NCBI GenBank assembly: GCA_963924555.1
Contig: OZ004589.1
Coordinates: 5,952,001-6,016,000 of the forward strand
DNA from: Crambe crambe
Taxonomy: Eukaryota > Porifera > Demospongiae > Poecilosclerida > Crambeidae
Length of the DNA stretch: 64,000 nucleotides
Direction of reading: 5' to 3'
Below are positions 19,801-31,961 of the stretch, piece after piece (the stretch's first letter is position 1; each line of letters begins with the position of its first letter). The position numbers and the translations under genes were made by a program. A model generated the notes under the pieces. The model did not search any database. It had not been told where the DNA came from and saw nothing but the letters and a program-made list of their open reading frames with translations.

Positions 19801-22041
19801 GACCAATGCCCGAAACATCCTCTGGTTCTCCAATAAAATTATCACAACTATGTAATTCAAAAATGCTACAAATTGTGAATGATTTTCGATCAAAAGAAGT
19901 TAGAGTAAGCTGTCTACTCCTTGGAGCATTCATGGAAGAACAGGTTAAAGTTCCCTTGATGAAGACATCCTTTGACACAGCAAAAGCTTTGAATGTTGCT
20001 CTGATAGCAGCAGCAGTTGGTGTTTGGGCAATCTTCAGCCTCGCATTAGGCTGTTATCGATTCAATTCCATCACGCTCACTCTTAGTGGAAGTCACTGAC
20101 TACATTAAAGGAATGTTCAAAAGTGCTGATAAAATAGCTGACCCTAATTATGCAGGCAAACTTCAGTTTATGGTTCAAGGGATGAAAGAAACAGTAAGCT
20201 GCAACAGCCACTATGTCAGCTACTCACTTGAACGTCAGCTGCTTGAACTCTGCAAGAAACTGAACATTGATGAGTCAACTCCTCTTGACACTCTTGTTGG
20301 AGACTGGGATCGAATCTTTAAAGACGATATCTTAAGCATGGTCATGCTCACTCATCGTTCACTGATTGCTCGCTGGTTGAAATGGGCTCTGATGGTACAC
20401 CACCTCCGTGAAGAACTGGCTCACTACACAGCTGTGGGGGTTGTAGGGCTGGTCAACTCTGGCAAGTCACTACTTGTCAGTACATTATTTGACATTGATG
20501 TGAGTATAATGATGAAGTCTTTGCATGGCACTAATTCATCCCACTCTTACTGTAGGTTCCAGTGGGTACAACAGCCATCAAACGTACTACAGTGCCTTTC
20601 CTGTACAATCTAGATGGCATGATTAATGGTCTGGATGTGATCGATTTCCCTGGAGTGGATGACCGAGATGAAACCCAGGCCTGTAGCCAGCAGGTGGCTC
20701 AGCGGGCTTGAGCCCCCCCCCCCCCTCCCCTTTGATTCAGGAAAATAATTGTATATGTATAATAGATCTATAGATGAATTGATTCAACTTTTCAGGAATC
20801 GTTGAGTTAGTTGATAATAATGACCAATCTAACAATCCTTGAAAGTTGAATCAACATCAGCAATTCATCTATCACCGATGAAATATAGCTTACGTATGCA
20901 ATTCATGTTCAGTTGCCACGAGCACTGATCACTGAATGGGTCATTTGAGTTAGTTCCTCGAGAGACCAGACACATCAAGGGCCAGACTAAACCCATCAAC
21001 TACAGGCATTATAGCTACACACTCTCCTGAGGTTTTCGTGGTGAGCACTTAGGGTACATTCCACAGAATTGAAGATGTGTGTTTGTGTATACCGCTGCTC
21101 TCCTTTAGCCTGGCTGGCCAGAACAATGTATGACATGGCATCGTCTGACATAGGGGCCATATGATCTGACAATTTTCTAATGTACAAGTCCTTTTATTTA
21201 TAGTGAAGAAGTGGTAGCTACCATCCTCATAATTTCCCTGCCTGCCTCATATCTGCTTGCAAAACATCAGTGAGTGTGGTTTGGCATGGCCGTGAAAATT
21301 TTCTGCACACATGTGCACAGATACCCTTCAGCCACCCCTTTTCTAAAATCCTGGCTACAGCCCTGAAACCATCCCTGATTTGGCTGAACTTCTCTTATAT
21401 ATCGCACAAGTTGTCATTTTTGTTGTGGACTACAGGTAGTTTAATAGCTTCTAGCTAGCTATTATGCTTGGTGAGCTCACTGTGAATAATTATGTAGGAA
21501 AGCCCACACTGAGTCATCTAAGAAGTGGCTGGAAATGCTGGAAGACAAGGCAGTTCCTGTCCTGGTGTGTCTGACTTATGCTGATAAGCTTTATGCTGAA
21601 TACATGGGGAAGGACGGGTCTCACCCTGATCCAAAAGAGATATCACGAGAAATCACAAAGGAAACAGAAGTAAGCAAAATACTTTGGGGGTGAGGAGGTA
21701 TGGGGCACAATATTCGATCACTCTCTCATTCTAAACGGCCTTTGACATTCAACATGTACACTTTTCTTTATTATGATTTACAGACTACAGCATGTTTCCT
21801 GTTCTTTCTGTAGATGATAATTGAGCAGCTTGGTCAAGTCCCCTCTCACAAAATCCAGTTCTTCTCCTTCAGTCAAGACCGAAATTCAGTCCTGAACAGC
21901 CCAGAGGGGAGGGAGAAACTGCAGAAGGCTGGCATTGGCACCCCCCAAGATGTGGGGGACTGGCTGGCAGGGATATTCGAAAGTCAACTAGACCAAGATG
22001 AAGCGGCTGAGAAGATACGAACACTTGTCCACAGAAACTAA
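16846..22041 (+). pseudogene. G2: decayed copy of the CARD-Death-lipase-GTPase gene
   Basis: The start (MAEIKEYLTLLYCTGKLEIA) matches the G1 CARD exon, but about 27 codons in, near 16925, it jumps directly into the middle of the lipase exon 5: the rest of the CARD, the Death domain and the first part of exon 5 are deleted. Exon 5 has lost a further 14 nt near 16984. Exons 6 to 10 are intact in sequence (lipase motif TGFSYGG at about 17299; beta-domain exon 18403-18765). Exon 11 (19024-20508) carries a deletion near 19160, a small insertion near 19266, an in-frame TAG near 19561 and an 11-nt loss near 20051. Exon 12 is split by a 690-bp transposon. Exons 13 (21498-21669) and 14 (21814-22041) are intact. 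AATAAA at about 22142. The 3' half is closest to G6. Confidence 0.9.
20676..21365. mobile_element. hAT-like non-autonomous transposon inside exon 12 of G2
   Basis: The left end CAGGCCTGTAGCCAGCA and the right end TCCTGGCTACAGCCCTG are inverted copies. AAACC (up to TGAAACC) is repeated on both sides. The uninterrupted target is present in all other copies (GATGAAACCATCCCTGA). It contains a poly-C tract near 20707 and an internal inverted pair around 20785-20870. No coding sequence is recognisable. Confidence 0.8.
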
Positions 22042-22473
22042 AACCACACTTCAATTTTATACACCCATTATTTTTTTGAAATACTTCATTAAATTTTGTG
22101 TTAGCTATAGCTAGCTAATTATTTTTCATGTACAAATTTTTAATAAATGATTTTCATTGCAGTACGTATATAGATGTAATTATTGCACATATTGAAAATC
22201 ATGGGTCAATTGTCTCTTGTGTGCATAGGATATATCCAAGCTTTAGACAGAAAATGGACTTCCTTTGTTGTGGTTACCTTTGACTTTGATGTTCAGCAGC
22301 TGATGCTTCTCTTTAAGCTTTGATGACTAACTTGTAGCTGATCCCATTCTTTGCCTAGTATTATTCTTCCTTCATAAAGACTTCAAAGCAGTATATACAT
22401 GGTTCACCTATCCATGTCATTGTGGCTCCAAAACCCAGCTCCTGCAGGCCTGTTCACTATAGCGCTATAGCTT
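22042..22473. other. Spacer between G2 and G3
   Basis: Begins with the 3' UTR of G2, including AATAAA at about 22142. The remainder matches 58583-58950 after G6 (for example GGATATATCCAAGCTTTAGACAG). No gene seen. Confidence 0.7.
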
Positions 22474-22518
22474 GGGCGGGCTAATGTGTTACGCATGCGC
22501 AAAAGCGCCTTTGGAGAA
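22474..22518 (+). promoter_or_regulatory. Promoter-proximal GC-rich element of G3
   Basis: GGGCGGGCTAAT followed by TTACGCATGCGCAAAAGCGCC ends just before the start codon. GCATGCGC is an NRF1-like palindrome, and GGGCGG is a GC box. The same elements precede G7 at 58958-59010. Assignment to factors is inference. Confidence 0.5.
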
Positions 22519-25500
22519 ATGGCTACGAAACAGAACGTCGAATATGAGACTTTACTTAGCTGCACATCTGAACTGACTTCGGAAATCTCTGCAGATCCTC
22601 TCTCTGTTTCTGAGAAATTGGTTGCTAAAGGACTAATCCCTCCATCACTACATAGCTCAGCCCAACTGCAAGCCAAAGGGAAAGAACTGAAGGCCAGTGA
22701 ATTGGTACAACAAGTCACTAACAAAGTCAAGATATTTCCGAGCAAGTTTGGAGTATTCACGAGCATTCTGGGTGAATTTTTATGGCTGAAAGATGTGTTG
22801 GAGCTGATCAATGAGAGATATCAGCAGCTCAACTTGGTAGGCTGTAGTCTGTATAGCTAGCTGGTATTTTCAGATTTCCATGAGGGAGAGAGAGAATCAG
22901 TTTACTACCAATTATTCTGAGGGTTTTGATTCTTTTGTCATGAAATGCCTGACAAAAGTGATGAGGAAGGTGGGGATAAGTTCAGTATGTTTATTTGACC
23001 TAATGTATGGGGTGTGGTTCAAGAGATTATTCATAGCAAGCTAACAACATCAATAAATAATGTTATTTTAATTGCTTTGATTATAGAATTCAGACTCTCA
23101 GAGGTCACCACAGGAATCACTCAGCTCCACTAGAACTGGCAATGACATTAATGGCAGAGGGAATCAAGGTACTTACTTAGCCACTAATCCTATCCAAAAA
23201 GAGGGCAACCTGAGAAACTGTCATGAATAATCTCTTGTCCTGGTTTGTGTGATAATAATTATCATTGTACATACTGTACACTGTACTGGATTTTGCGAGC
23301 TATTTGCAACATCCATTTAACTTACGGCGCATGCGCATTGAAGGCTGCAATGTAACGAATCATGTTGCTACGCTACACTGTAAAAACAAATGTGTAAAAA
23401 CAACCCATTCTTAGGTTATCTGAGTTGCAAATTGCAACTCAGATAACCTAAAAATGGGTTGTTTTTACACATTTGTTTTTACAGTGTACTTAGGCCATTA
23501 TAGAATCATCACTCCACGACCCATCCGCAGCAGATACGAGCCATACTGCACAAAAGCTTACAGTGAAGATATGAGGTGGAGAATAATCTGGCAGATGGAA
23601 GGACTCAGAGTCATGTAGCCAAAAACCTTGGTGTGGACCAGCAAATCCACTGTATCCAGAGTTTATAAGCAAATTTCTTGCAACAGGCTCTGTAAGCAAA
23701 AAACAACAACAATATTTTATGCCATTTCAAAAAAATTAATAGCACCTCCTGCTCTTTAATCTTGATATTAGTATTGGAGACACCTTAGAGAGATACAAAA
23801 AGAACTATTAGATGAATTGCAGCTTGAAGTTGACACTTCAACCATTTGTAGATTTTTACATGAGGTTCTAGAATTGATTGAAGGAGTTGGAGTTACTTGC
23901 CACCGATTTAAATCTCATAGAATTAGCAAAGTAAAGAGTGGAATCAAGGACTTGGAGTTATCTATGAACAGCATGCAGTGATGTAGAGACCATCATGTTA
24001 TCTGCATATTAATTTTGTATCTACTGTATTTCAAAACAAGACTGCCAAAATGGATTTCACACTCTGGGATATATAAAGTCATTCATGCATATAACATGCA
24101 ATGTTATTGTTTTCTGTATAATTTTACAGTTTCCATATGGCTGATAAAATATTTTCCTTCTGCTCATCATACTCCTCTTTATTTAAGATTCCATCCTTAA
24201 ATAACTCCTGAATAAACTGTAGCTGTTCTAAATTCTTTATTTGGAGAGTTACTTTCCTGGAGAAAGAGTCGCACAATCTTTATGCTCTACAGTAGCTGAT
24301 GAAGTAGTTGATTCGATGCCTTTGTAATCGCTAAAGCAGCCCCATCGCACTTATGACATCTGAAAATGACTCTTTTCTTGTTGCATGAAATGCTGGAATG
24401 TTTGAAGGATTATAATCATATGTGCCCAGAGTCTTAATTTGGGTGTTTCGTACTTATCTTGGTGTTTTTCTTTCAGGTCACTGAAGATATTATCCACTTC
24501 TTCCTCTCTTTCATGGTACCTAGATGTCACTAAACCTTCCCATCTGTGTTTTCCATGTCTCACTTTTTTTCCTGCTCTTAACTTTGTAGATATGTTTCTA
24601 CAAGTAATACTGATAGCTATAGCTAATTATCATCATTGATCTAGCAGGATAGCTAGCTAGCTACTTGGCTATTCTCCCTTACCTGAAGTTGTTTGATGAA
24701 GTGCCTAGCACTTGAATGCTCAAGAACTCATGACAACTGAGTCTTCGAAAATTGGCCTTGGCAACCTCAAAACTGTGCATGCTCAGAAGTACGTTAATGA
24801 TTTAATGTTACAAAAAGCTCACAAAATCCTATAAAAATGAAATTGTTTAATGCACACAATTTTGTCCCAATAGCTACACACTTTTTTTATAGTGTGTTCA
24901 ATTTTTATAGCTAGTGTACATTGTGGATTAGTTGTTTATAACAGTTTATACCTTACCCTAACTAACTAGTGTTTGGGTGTAGATTTTTAGGACTTTGAAG
25001 GTATAGCTACATAGTTTTAAAATGTGTGCGTTTATATTTCAAATTTGAACCTTTTTTATGATTATAGCATATTCATTTCTGGAGTCAAAAGCAACAAAAT
25101 TAAAAGCAGTTCTCAATATCTTCAAAGAAAAGGCTGAGATAAATCCAGCAGTGAAAATTGTCATAAATGAAGAAATTGAAGAGTTCATTACCACATGTTT
25201 GAAGACTGGGTGTGCTCCAGATGATGTGCGTGGCATTTTAGCCAATATTTATCACACTGATTTCCTTATTAATAATGAGACGTTGAAATGGGCCATGGAG
25301 AGGGTTGACAGCATTGCTGTACAATCTATTGCTAAGAGTAATGGAGACTGCCCTGATCAGCCAAGCACCAAAGAAGATAAAAAATTATTCTGTGATGATG
25401 TTATTTACCATGCTACTTTATGTAGTCATGCAGCAAGTACCTGTGATGAAAATAATTTCAAAAAATTCTTCAATGAAGATCACCAACATCACCACAACTT

Positions 25501-28500
25501 GGATGAAGCTTCTTTGTCTATCACTCGTAAACGAGAGGAAGTAGACAGATACCTCATAGCAAGAAAAGGAAAGATCTACTTTATAGCTTTCAAGAGTGAA
25601 TCTCTATTATCAGATTGGCAAGAAAAATTTACTTCATTTGCAAAAGGTAGTTAATATGACTCAAATGAGTTATATTATTACAGCTATACTTATTTTGCAG
25701 GAATTCAGCTGCAGACTGATCGCATACCTTTAAGGTTTTTGATACAGCAGTTACACGATGGATTCCAAATTATACTCACAGGTATTGCTAGTTACGTTCC
25801 TCCGTTATCTATGATTCATCTGGATTTCTTTATTTACAGGATTTTCATATGGAGGTCTCTTGGCCTTATCTGTCACTGCTTCATTGTGGCAGCAGCCAAA
25901 TTTACTGAGTTCAGATTTGCTGCAAAGAAATGTCTGTTGCATAGCATTCGGCCTGCCACTGTTAAATCTTCCACACATACAAGAAACCATTGATGAGTCC
26001 CCTGAATTCGCATCCACGATTCATTCTTTCTACGTCAAAAATGACATATTTCCTCAGCTTAATGTTTTCTTTGACCCTGTATGTGAAAGTATACTTAATG
26101 ATCTGGGAGACTTCAATGCTGACATCGATCCAAAACTAGTAGGCTATCAAATAATTACATATTATAATTGTAATAATTATAACTTCTATTTCAGATATTT
26201 CAAGGATTAACTACTTCTCGTATTATTAATAATTTGAGTGCATTGCAGAAAGTACATCAGGTTAGTTATTCTTGCATGTAGAAGAATTACACAACCTTGA
26301 AATTCATAATTTCTATAGGATACAGTTGCTAAGAATCCACTCTGTGCTGCAAAATCTCTGCTTCAAGCAAAATTGCCTCATCTACTAGCCAGTGGACTGA
26401 TTCAAAAGCAATCACAGCCCTATAACACATACCTGATAGACTCTGAATCAGGTCTTACATTACATCCATTGACAAAGGAAGAAGCTATGGTTGAATTGAA
26501 GAATCTTACTCAACCTTTAATTGATGCTATGGATGATAGACTGTTTCAAAGGGTAAGGGCATATTTTGATCTATCGTCATATGATTTTAATTGTTTTATA
26601 TGTTATCTTTAGCATTCCATGTCGAATTACTCCTGTAAGATTTGCAAAATCTTAAAATTTGAGTGTGAAATAACTGCTGAATCACTCGCTGATTTAGAAG
26701 TTGCTAAACCCAGCATTGAATCAGTATCATTTCATCGTCATGGTAAAGAAATTGCTGTGACTATAAAAGGGAAAGATTTGTGGTTTTGCTATCAAGTGAA
26801 AGTTGGAAAACACACAGAAAAAATTAATGCACAAAATGTCAGCAAGCAATCGATACAATTTAATTATGATCCAGAGTTGAATCGAAAAATCTCATCAGAC
26901 AGTGCCGAGATAAATGTATCAATGTGGACACATTTCTATGAGCAAACTCGAAAAAAGGTTAAAACTGACCATAAGGTAGGTTTAACTATAATCACATATT
27001 CAGTAGCAAATGATCTCGCTTTTTCTCTTTTTCTTTTCTAGGTATATGAATTCACATTTCGTCAGGAACAACTAGCTAAACTCAATCCTTCAGAGTTGAT
27101 TGAAACAGCATGTATGAGTGCCTTACTTGAACAGCATCCACACTCACAACGTAAAGAAGTCAAATATTTTTCAAAACGATTTGAAACTTTGCGAAAATTT
27201 TTAGAGCAAGCTGTGACAGTAGTTCCAGTGGAAAGCATTTTATTTGCTATAGCACATGCCAATGATGCTGACATCTCCCGTCAATGCTGTACTCACCTAA
27301 TGAAATCATCCTTCTTACTTCCACCATCATTGTTAACATCTGATGGATACTTAGCTGCTATTGGTGCCATTGCAAATGACAGATTTGAAGAAAAATTTCA
27401 TTATATGAAAAATGATACCCGTAATAAGATTGAGATAGAAGAGACTGTTGGTGAGAGAGAGTTAAGAAAACAATTCAAAAAATATAAAAAAAGGGAAAAA
27501 CTTAACCCAATGGAACAAAAAGTGAATCGAAAAGTTTTCAGTAAGAGGCTTATTAAAGATTATTATAATAGAACTGTTCCTATTTTTGATAAAAGGAAGC
27601 TACAGCAGTTCTTCTTTCAATATGGAATTGAACCTGGAGAATACAGTGATTTACTTGTATTTCTTGCCCAATCATATCACAATGTGTTTTCCGATCGTGT
27701 CAGTACATCTGCACTGGATGTTATCAGTTCTGTTAATCTATCCTCTGTTTATATGATCCAGTCTGAATCTGATGCAGCCATGTGTTTGAAACCTTCTCTT
27801 AATATTCTAGTGGAAGGAAGAAAAAAACTCTCATGGTTATCAAAGCAAACCTTACAAGGATCAATGCCCAAAGCATCCTCTGATTCTCCTATAAGGTTAT
27901 CACAACTGTATAATTCAAAAATGCTACAAATTGTGAATGATTTTCGATCAAAAGAAGTGAGAGTAAGCTGTCTACTCCTTGCAGCATTCATGGAAGAACA
28001 GGTTAAAGTTCCCTTGATGAAGACGTCCTTTGACACAGCTAAAGCTTTGAATGTTGCTTTGTCAGCTGCAGCAGTTGGTGTTTGGGCAATCTTCAGCCTC
28101 GCATTAGGTGATCTTCAGGCTGTCCTTGATTCCATTCCATCACGTTCACTCTTAGTAGAAGTCACTGACTATATTAAAGGAGTTTTCAAAAATGATGAAA
28201 AAATAGCTGACCCTAATTATGCTGGTAAATTGCAGTTTATGGTTCAAGGAATGAAAGAAACAGTAAGCTGCAACAGCCACTATGTCAGCTATTCACTTGA
28301 ACGTCAGCTGATTGAACTCTGCAAGAAACTGAACATTGATGAGTCAACTCCTCTTGACACTCTTGTTGGAGACTGGGATCGAATCTTTAAAGATGATATC
28401 TTAAGCATGGTAATGCTAACTCATCGTTCACTGATTGCTCGTTGGTTGAAGTGGGCTCTGATGGTACACCACCTCCGTGAAGAACTGGCTCGCTACACAG

Positions 28501-29539
28501 CTGTGGGGGTTGTAGGGCTGGTCAACTCTGGCAAGTCACTACTCGTCAGTACATTATTTGATATTGATGTGAGTATAATGATGAAGTCTTTGCATAGCAC
28601 TGATTCATCTCACTCTTACTGTAGGTTCCAGTGGGTACAACAGCCATGAAACGTACTACAGTGCCTTTCCTGTACAATTTAGATGGTATGATTGATGGTT
28701 TGGATGTGATTGACTTCCCTGGAGTGGATGACAGAGATGAAACCATCCCTGACTTGGCAGAACTTCTCCTATCCATTGCACAAGTTGTCATTTTTGTTGT
28801 GGACTACAGGTATGAAAGCTATCAAGCTTAGTTCACTGTTCCTGTATATAAATTATACTGCAGGAAAGCCCACACTGAGTCATCTAAGAAGTGGCTGGAA
28901 ATGCTGGAAGACAAAGCAATTCCTGTCCTGGTGTGTCTGACTTATGCTGATAAGCTTTATGCTGAATACATGGGGAAGGACGGGTCTCACCCTGATCCAA
29001 GAGATATATCACGAGAAATCACTAAGGAAACAGAAGTAAGCAAATGCCTTCATGCCATTAAATGTGTGTACAGTAAGGGGTAAAAGAGTCTGGCTAATAT
29101 TAAGGCCTTCACTCCCTCTTCGTTATCATATTCTCAATTATTTAAATTATGTACCTTTCTCTTCATTATCTATGTACACTGTAAAGACGTGTAAAAACAT
29201 CCCATTTTTAGGTTATCTGAGTTGCAAATTGGAACTCAGATAACCTAAAAATGGGTTGTTTTTACACATTTCTTTACAGTGTACTTTTTGATCCTTGTTA
29301 CAATTACCTAGATGATAATTGAGCAACTTGGTCAAGTCCCTTCTCACAAAGTCCAGTTCTTCTCCTTCAGCCAAGACCGAGATTCAGTCCTGAACAACCC
29401 AGAGGGGAGGGAGAAACTGCAGAAGGCTGGTATTGGCACCCCCCAAGATGTGGGGGACTGGCTGGCAGGGATCTTTGAAAGTCAACTAGACCAAGATGAA
29501 TTGGCCAAGAAGATACAAACATTTGTCCACAGAAACTAA
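22519..29539 (+). CDS. G3: CARD-lipase-GTPase protein without Death domain (1377 aa, intact)
   Basis: Exons: 22519-22836, 23087-23168, 25068-25646, 25701-25781, 25840-26138, 26195-26260, 26319-26552, 26613-26975, 27042-28568, 28625-28809, 28864-29035, 29312-29539; total 4134 nt, frame intact. The first exon encodes a CARD-like fold distantly related to that of G1 (YETLLSCTSELTSEISADPL, then LIPPSLHSSAQLQAKGKELK). The second is a Ser/Asn-rich linker ending in phase 1. No Death exon is found in the 1.9-kb intron that follows, and the next exon also starts in phase 1, so the linker joins directly to the lipase. Triad Ser in TGFSYGG, Asp in KNDIFP, His in HSMSNY; GTPase motifs GLVNSGKS, DFPG, TYAD. 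Exons 12 to 14 and the downstream flank are nearly identical to G1. The link between the N-terminal exons and the lipase exons is by phase and by recurrence in G7, not by transcript. Confidence 0.83.
23376..23486. mobile_element. Palindromic MITE in intron 2 of G3
   Basis: 111 bp, ends CACTGTAAAAAC and its complement, flanked by TA. Same family as 12454 and 29177. The matching intron of G7 near 60100-60118 has no insert. Confidence 0.85.
23530..23965 (+). mobile_element. IS630/Tc1-like transposase relic
   Basis: Broken frames translate to a helix-turn-helix start (YSEDMRWRIIWQMEGLR) and later IQKELLDELQLEVDTSTICR, both typical of IS630/Tc1-superfamily transposases. Stops and frameshifts interrupt it and the catalytic region is missing. 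A more decayed duplicate lies in the same intron of G7 (60120-60470). Confidence 0.75.
24110..24563 (-). pseudogene. Fragment of an unidentified gene with a SHOCT-like tail
   Basis: Minus-strand frame 24563-24351 encodes MRHGKHRWEGLVTSRYHERE and EKHQDKYETPKLRLWA. Further along on the same strand (about 24220-24120) broken sequence reads LQFIQELFKDGILNKEEYDE, which resembles a SHOCT-like C-terminal motif. The parts fit one multi-copy, probably transposon-borne gene, now broken. Function unknown. Confidence 0.5.
29177..29281. mobile_element. Palindromic MITE in the last intron of G3
   Basis: 105-bp inverted repeat, flanked by TA, at the same position as the G1 copy (12454-12560), so the insertion predates the G1/G3 duplication of this segment. 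The G4 intron is empty. Confidence 0.9.
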
Positions 29540-30085
29540 AACCACACTTCAATTTTTATACACCCATTTTTATTTTGTCATGTGTAGTTTAATGAAACTA
29601 TTTTTAATAACGAAATTTCATTACATACAGTAGCCAGATTTAGGTTATTACAATGGACACCTCTAGTCTGGCCACCTTTGGGGCCAGCAGAAGTGTCCTG
29701 ATTAGAGGGGTGGCCTCATTTTCGGGGGTGGATTTATATTATGAAGTTGTCCTGGATACAGGGGTGGCCTCGTTTCAAGGGTCCTGATTAGAGGGAGTTC
29801 ATGGTCACTGTATTGTAGTTGACCTAAAAATAATTGCTCATTGCTCAGTATGAAAAGCATCAATTGTCTGAATGTGCTCTCCCAGGACTCCCATCAGGGT
29901 AAGAGATGATAATAGCATTGCAGTCCAAAGTACAAGTTAGTTCCACTATACTCAAGTGATAGCCTCGTCCCCCCAGGCCCTCTTTAAAAAGGAGGGCCTG
30001 GGGACGAGGCTACTCAAGTGATAGGGAAATGACCCAATAGAAAATTCTTTGACTACATCATCCATAGATTGACTGGTTCATGATT
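29540..30085. repeat. Duplicated downstream flank of G3
   Basis: Nearly identical to 12819-13345 after G1, including the foldback insertion. It contains no gene. The sequences part at GACTGGTTCATGAT near 30083. Confidence 0.85.
29961..30011. mobile_element. 51-bp foldback insertion, second copy
   Basis: Same sequence and same ACTCAAGTGAT duplications (29950-29960 and 30012-30022) as the copy at 13217, inherited by segmental duplication. Confidence 0.85.
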
Positions 30086-30182
30086 CGATAAGTCATAGTT
30101 TTTATTATACGCGCGCACTATCGCCATGCTGAGTGGCAAAAGTGTACAGCAAGCTTACCGGTGGCAGCTGTTTTGTGTAGCT

Positions 30183-30727
30183 ATGGCGAGTGGCTTTAGT
30201 AGGAACTATTCTAAACACTATGTGGAGCAAGAGAAGTGTGTCAAGGACAGATACAGAGAGAAGTTGGACTTGATTGGACCTGGTATGAACACTTGATTGG
30301 ACCTAGTATGGATGATCCATACACTCTGACACCTGCAGCAGCTGTTGATGTTACTGTGAACATGTCAGTCTGCCAGAGGTAAAGTATCCTGATGTGTACA
30401 ATTACCTGATAGCTATTGCTAATGTCACATGTTTCTTTAAGTATAGCATTTTACCTGAACTACTTGCCAAGTGGCGGCTACACCAAACCACCATTTGCCA
30501 TTGAAGACAAGTGATGGTAACAGCAATGCTATAGCTTATAGCTCCGTGTCCGAGTCACTAGAGGAGAAGTGGTGTTATTGCAGAAGAGGTGAAGATGTAG
30601 GGGATATCATCATGTATGAAAGCAAGAAGCGTGTGATAGAATGGTTTCGTTAGGAATGTCAAAGAACACATGCACTAATACCAAAGGGAAATGGTACTGC
30701 CCTGATTGTAGGAAAACTGTAAAATAA
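30183..30727 (+). pseudogene. Broken gene with a C-terminal PHD-like zinc finger
   Basis: Starts MASGFSRNYSKHYVEQEKCV, then the frame breaks after about 37 codons; DDPYTLTPAAAVDVTVNMSV follows in another frame, an apparent intron at about 30380-30441, AFYLNYLPSGGYTKPPFAIE and another stop. The end reads EEKWCYCRRGEDVGDIIMYE, then IEWFR, a stop, and ECQRTHALIPKGKWYCPDCR, a PHD finger of ING type with some ligands lost. Genes with this finger are often repeated in early animal genomes and linked to transposons; that is recollection, not shown here. 30728-31525 holds nothing I recognise. Confidence 0.6.
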
Positions 30728-31525
30728 TCATTTGTATAGTTGTATTTGTATTTCAGTTGTGCCACCAAGATTTTTTAAAAACAATACAATACAATGTGAC
30801 AAAAATAACGTATAACATGTTCAATCAAAGGGTACAACCAACTTGCAACAATTACATAAAGCACAACAAATTTTATCAATTGTACTAATATCTGATTCAG
30901 GGGTCATTATCATGTTAATTGGAATAGTTGATTGTAATATAGTGTATTTTGCCTCAAATGTCTGATGACTCCTCCACATGTATTCTAACCCGAGATAGCT
31001 GACCTGCTTTATCAACTTCTAATCTTGACAAATGTTTTTCCCCCTCTTGTAAAGGGTGGGATATTTATTTCTGCACAATAAAACCCGACTGATTCTTGGA
31101 CATTAAACCCCCTATCTAATCCGCCAATATCTAGTCACCAGCACAGCCAACCACAACCAAGAGTGTTCAGTAGGTTGCCAGCTCTTTCTGTTGGTAGCTG
31201 CAAGCCACAAGGATCTTCTGCTGTAAAAACTGACACCACAGCCTCTGTAGGATCGCTTCGACCAACTGCACAAGCACCTGCAATAGCAGCTAGTTTTGAA
31301 ATCAAAATCGAATGGGCAGGGGTCGTCACGCTTAAAAGTCGTTGACAACCGATGGGCCACACCCACAAAATTCCAGCTCTATTGTTCAGAGATTTTTTGA
31401 GATAGATATAGATAAGGCCGCCAAATGCCGCCAATTCCAATTTTACATCTATTTAAGCGAGTTTTCCCATTTAAACGACTATAATGTGCAAAATTGCACG
31501 CTTTTGGCAGGCAACGGGAGTACAT

Positions 31526-31672
31526 AATAGTTAGACAACGAGACCTAGGGATCCAAGTTATTTAGAGACCCGAGGGCCCTGGGCTGTAGCGACCCGAGCG
31601 CAGCGAGGGCGCTACCAAGGGCCCGAGGGTCTCTAAATAACTTAGATCCCGTTGGTCAAGTTGCCTAACTTA
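31526..31672. mobile_element. Foldback (MITE-like) element
   Basis: AAGTTATTTAGAGACCCGAGGGCCC is matched in inverted form by GGGCCCGAGGGTCTCTAAAT and AACTT across a GC-rich loop (GACCCGAGCGCAGCGAGGGC). Imperfect pairing continues outward for about 25 bp. No coding sequence. Confidence 0.75.
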
Positions 31673-31961
31673 TTTAGAACATAGCAACATAGTTTTGGAA
31701 CTTAATAGAAAGGCTTCAAATGAATCGCTAAAGTTAGCTAGTCAGCCATGAAAGCTTCGTGCACGGAAAATCCAGCAGCTGAAAATCACCAGAACTAAGG
31801 TAGGCTTTCTAGCTTATACGCTTAAAAATATGAACTAACTAAGCTTTCTACGCTACCTTCGGTACCTTGTTACTCTTTTCTAGGCTTTAGTTGGTACTCA
31901 CTAGTGTCAGGAGGCGAGAAACTAGCTTTTACCATTTTTTGACAAGTCTTCTAACACACAC

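Noticed and set aside
23376-23486. Long perfect hairpin as a structured RNA or microRNA precursor
   Set aside because: Flanking TA duplications, relatives at 12454 and 29177 and an empty paralogous site identify it as a MITE; small-RNA production cannot be judged from sequence.
31112-31440. Overlapping frames on both strands near 31.1-31.4 kb
   Set aside because: No recognisable domain, no splice-supported continuation and no matching copy elsewhere in the window.
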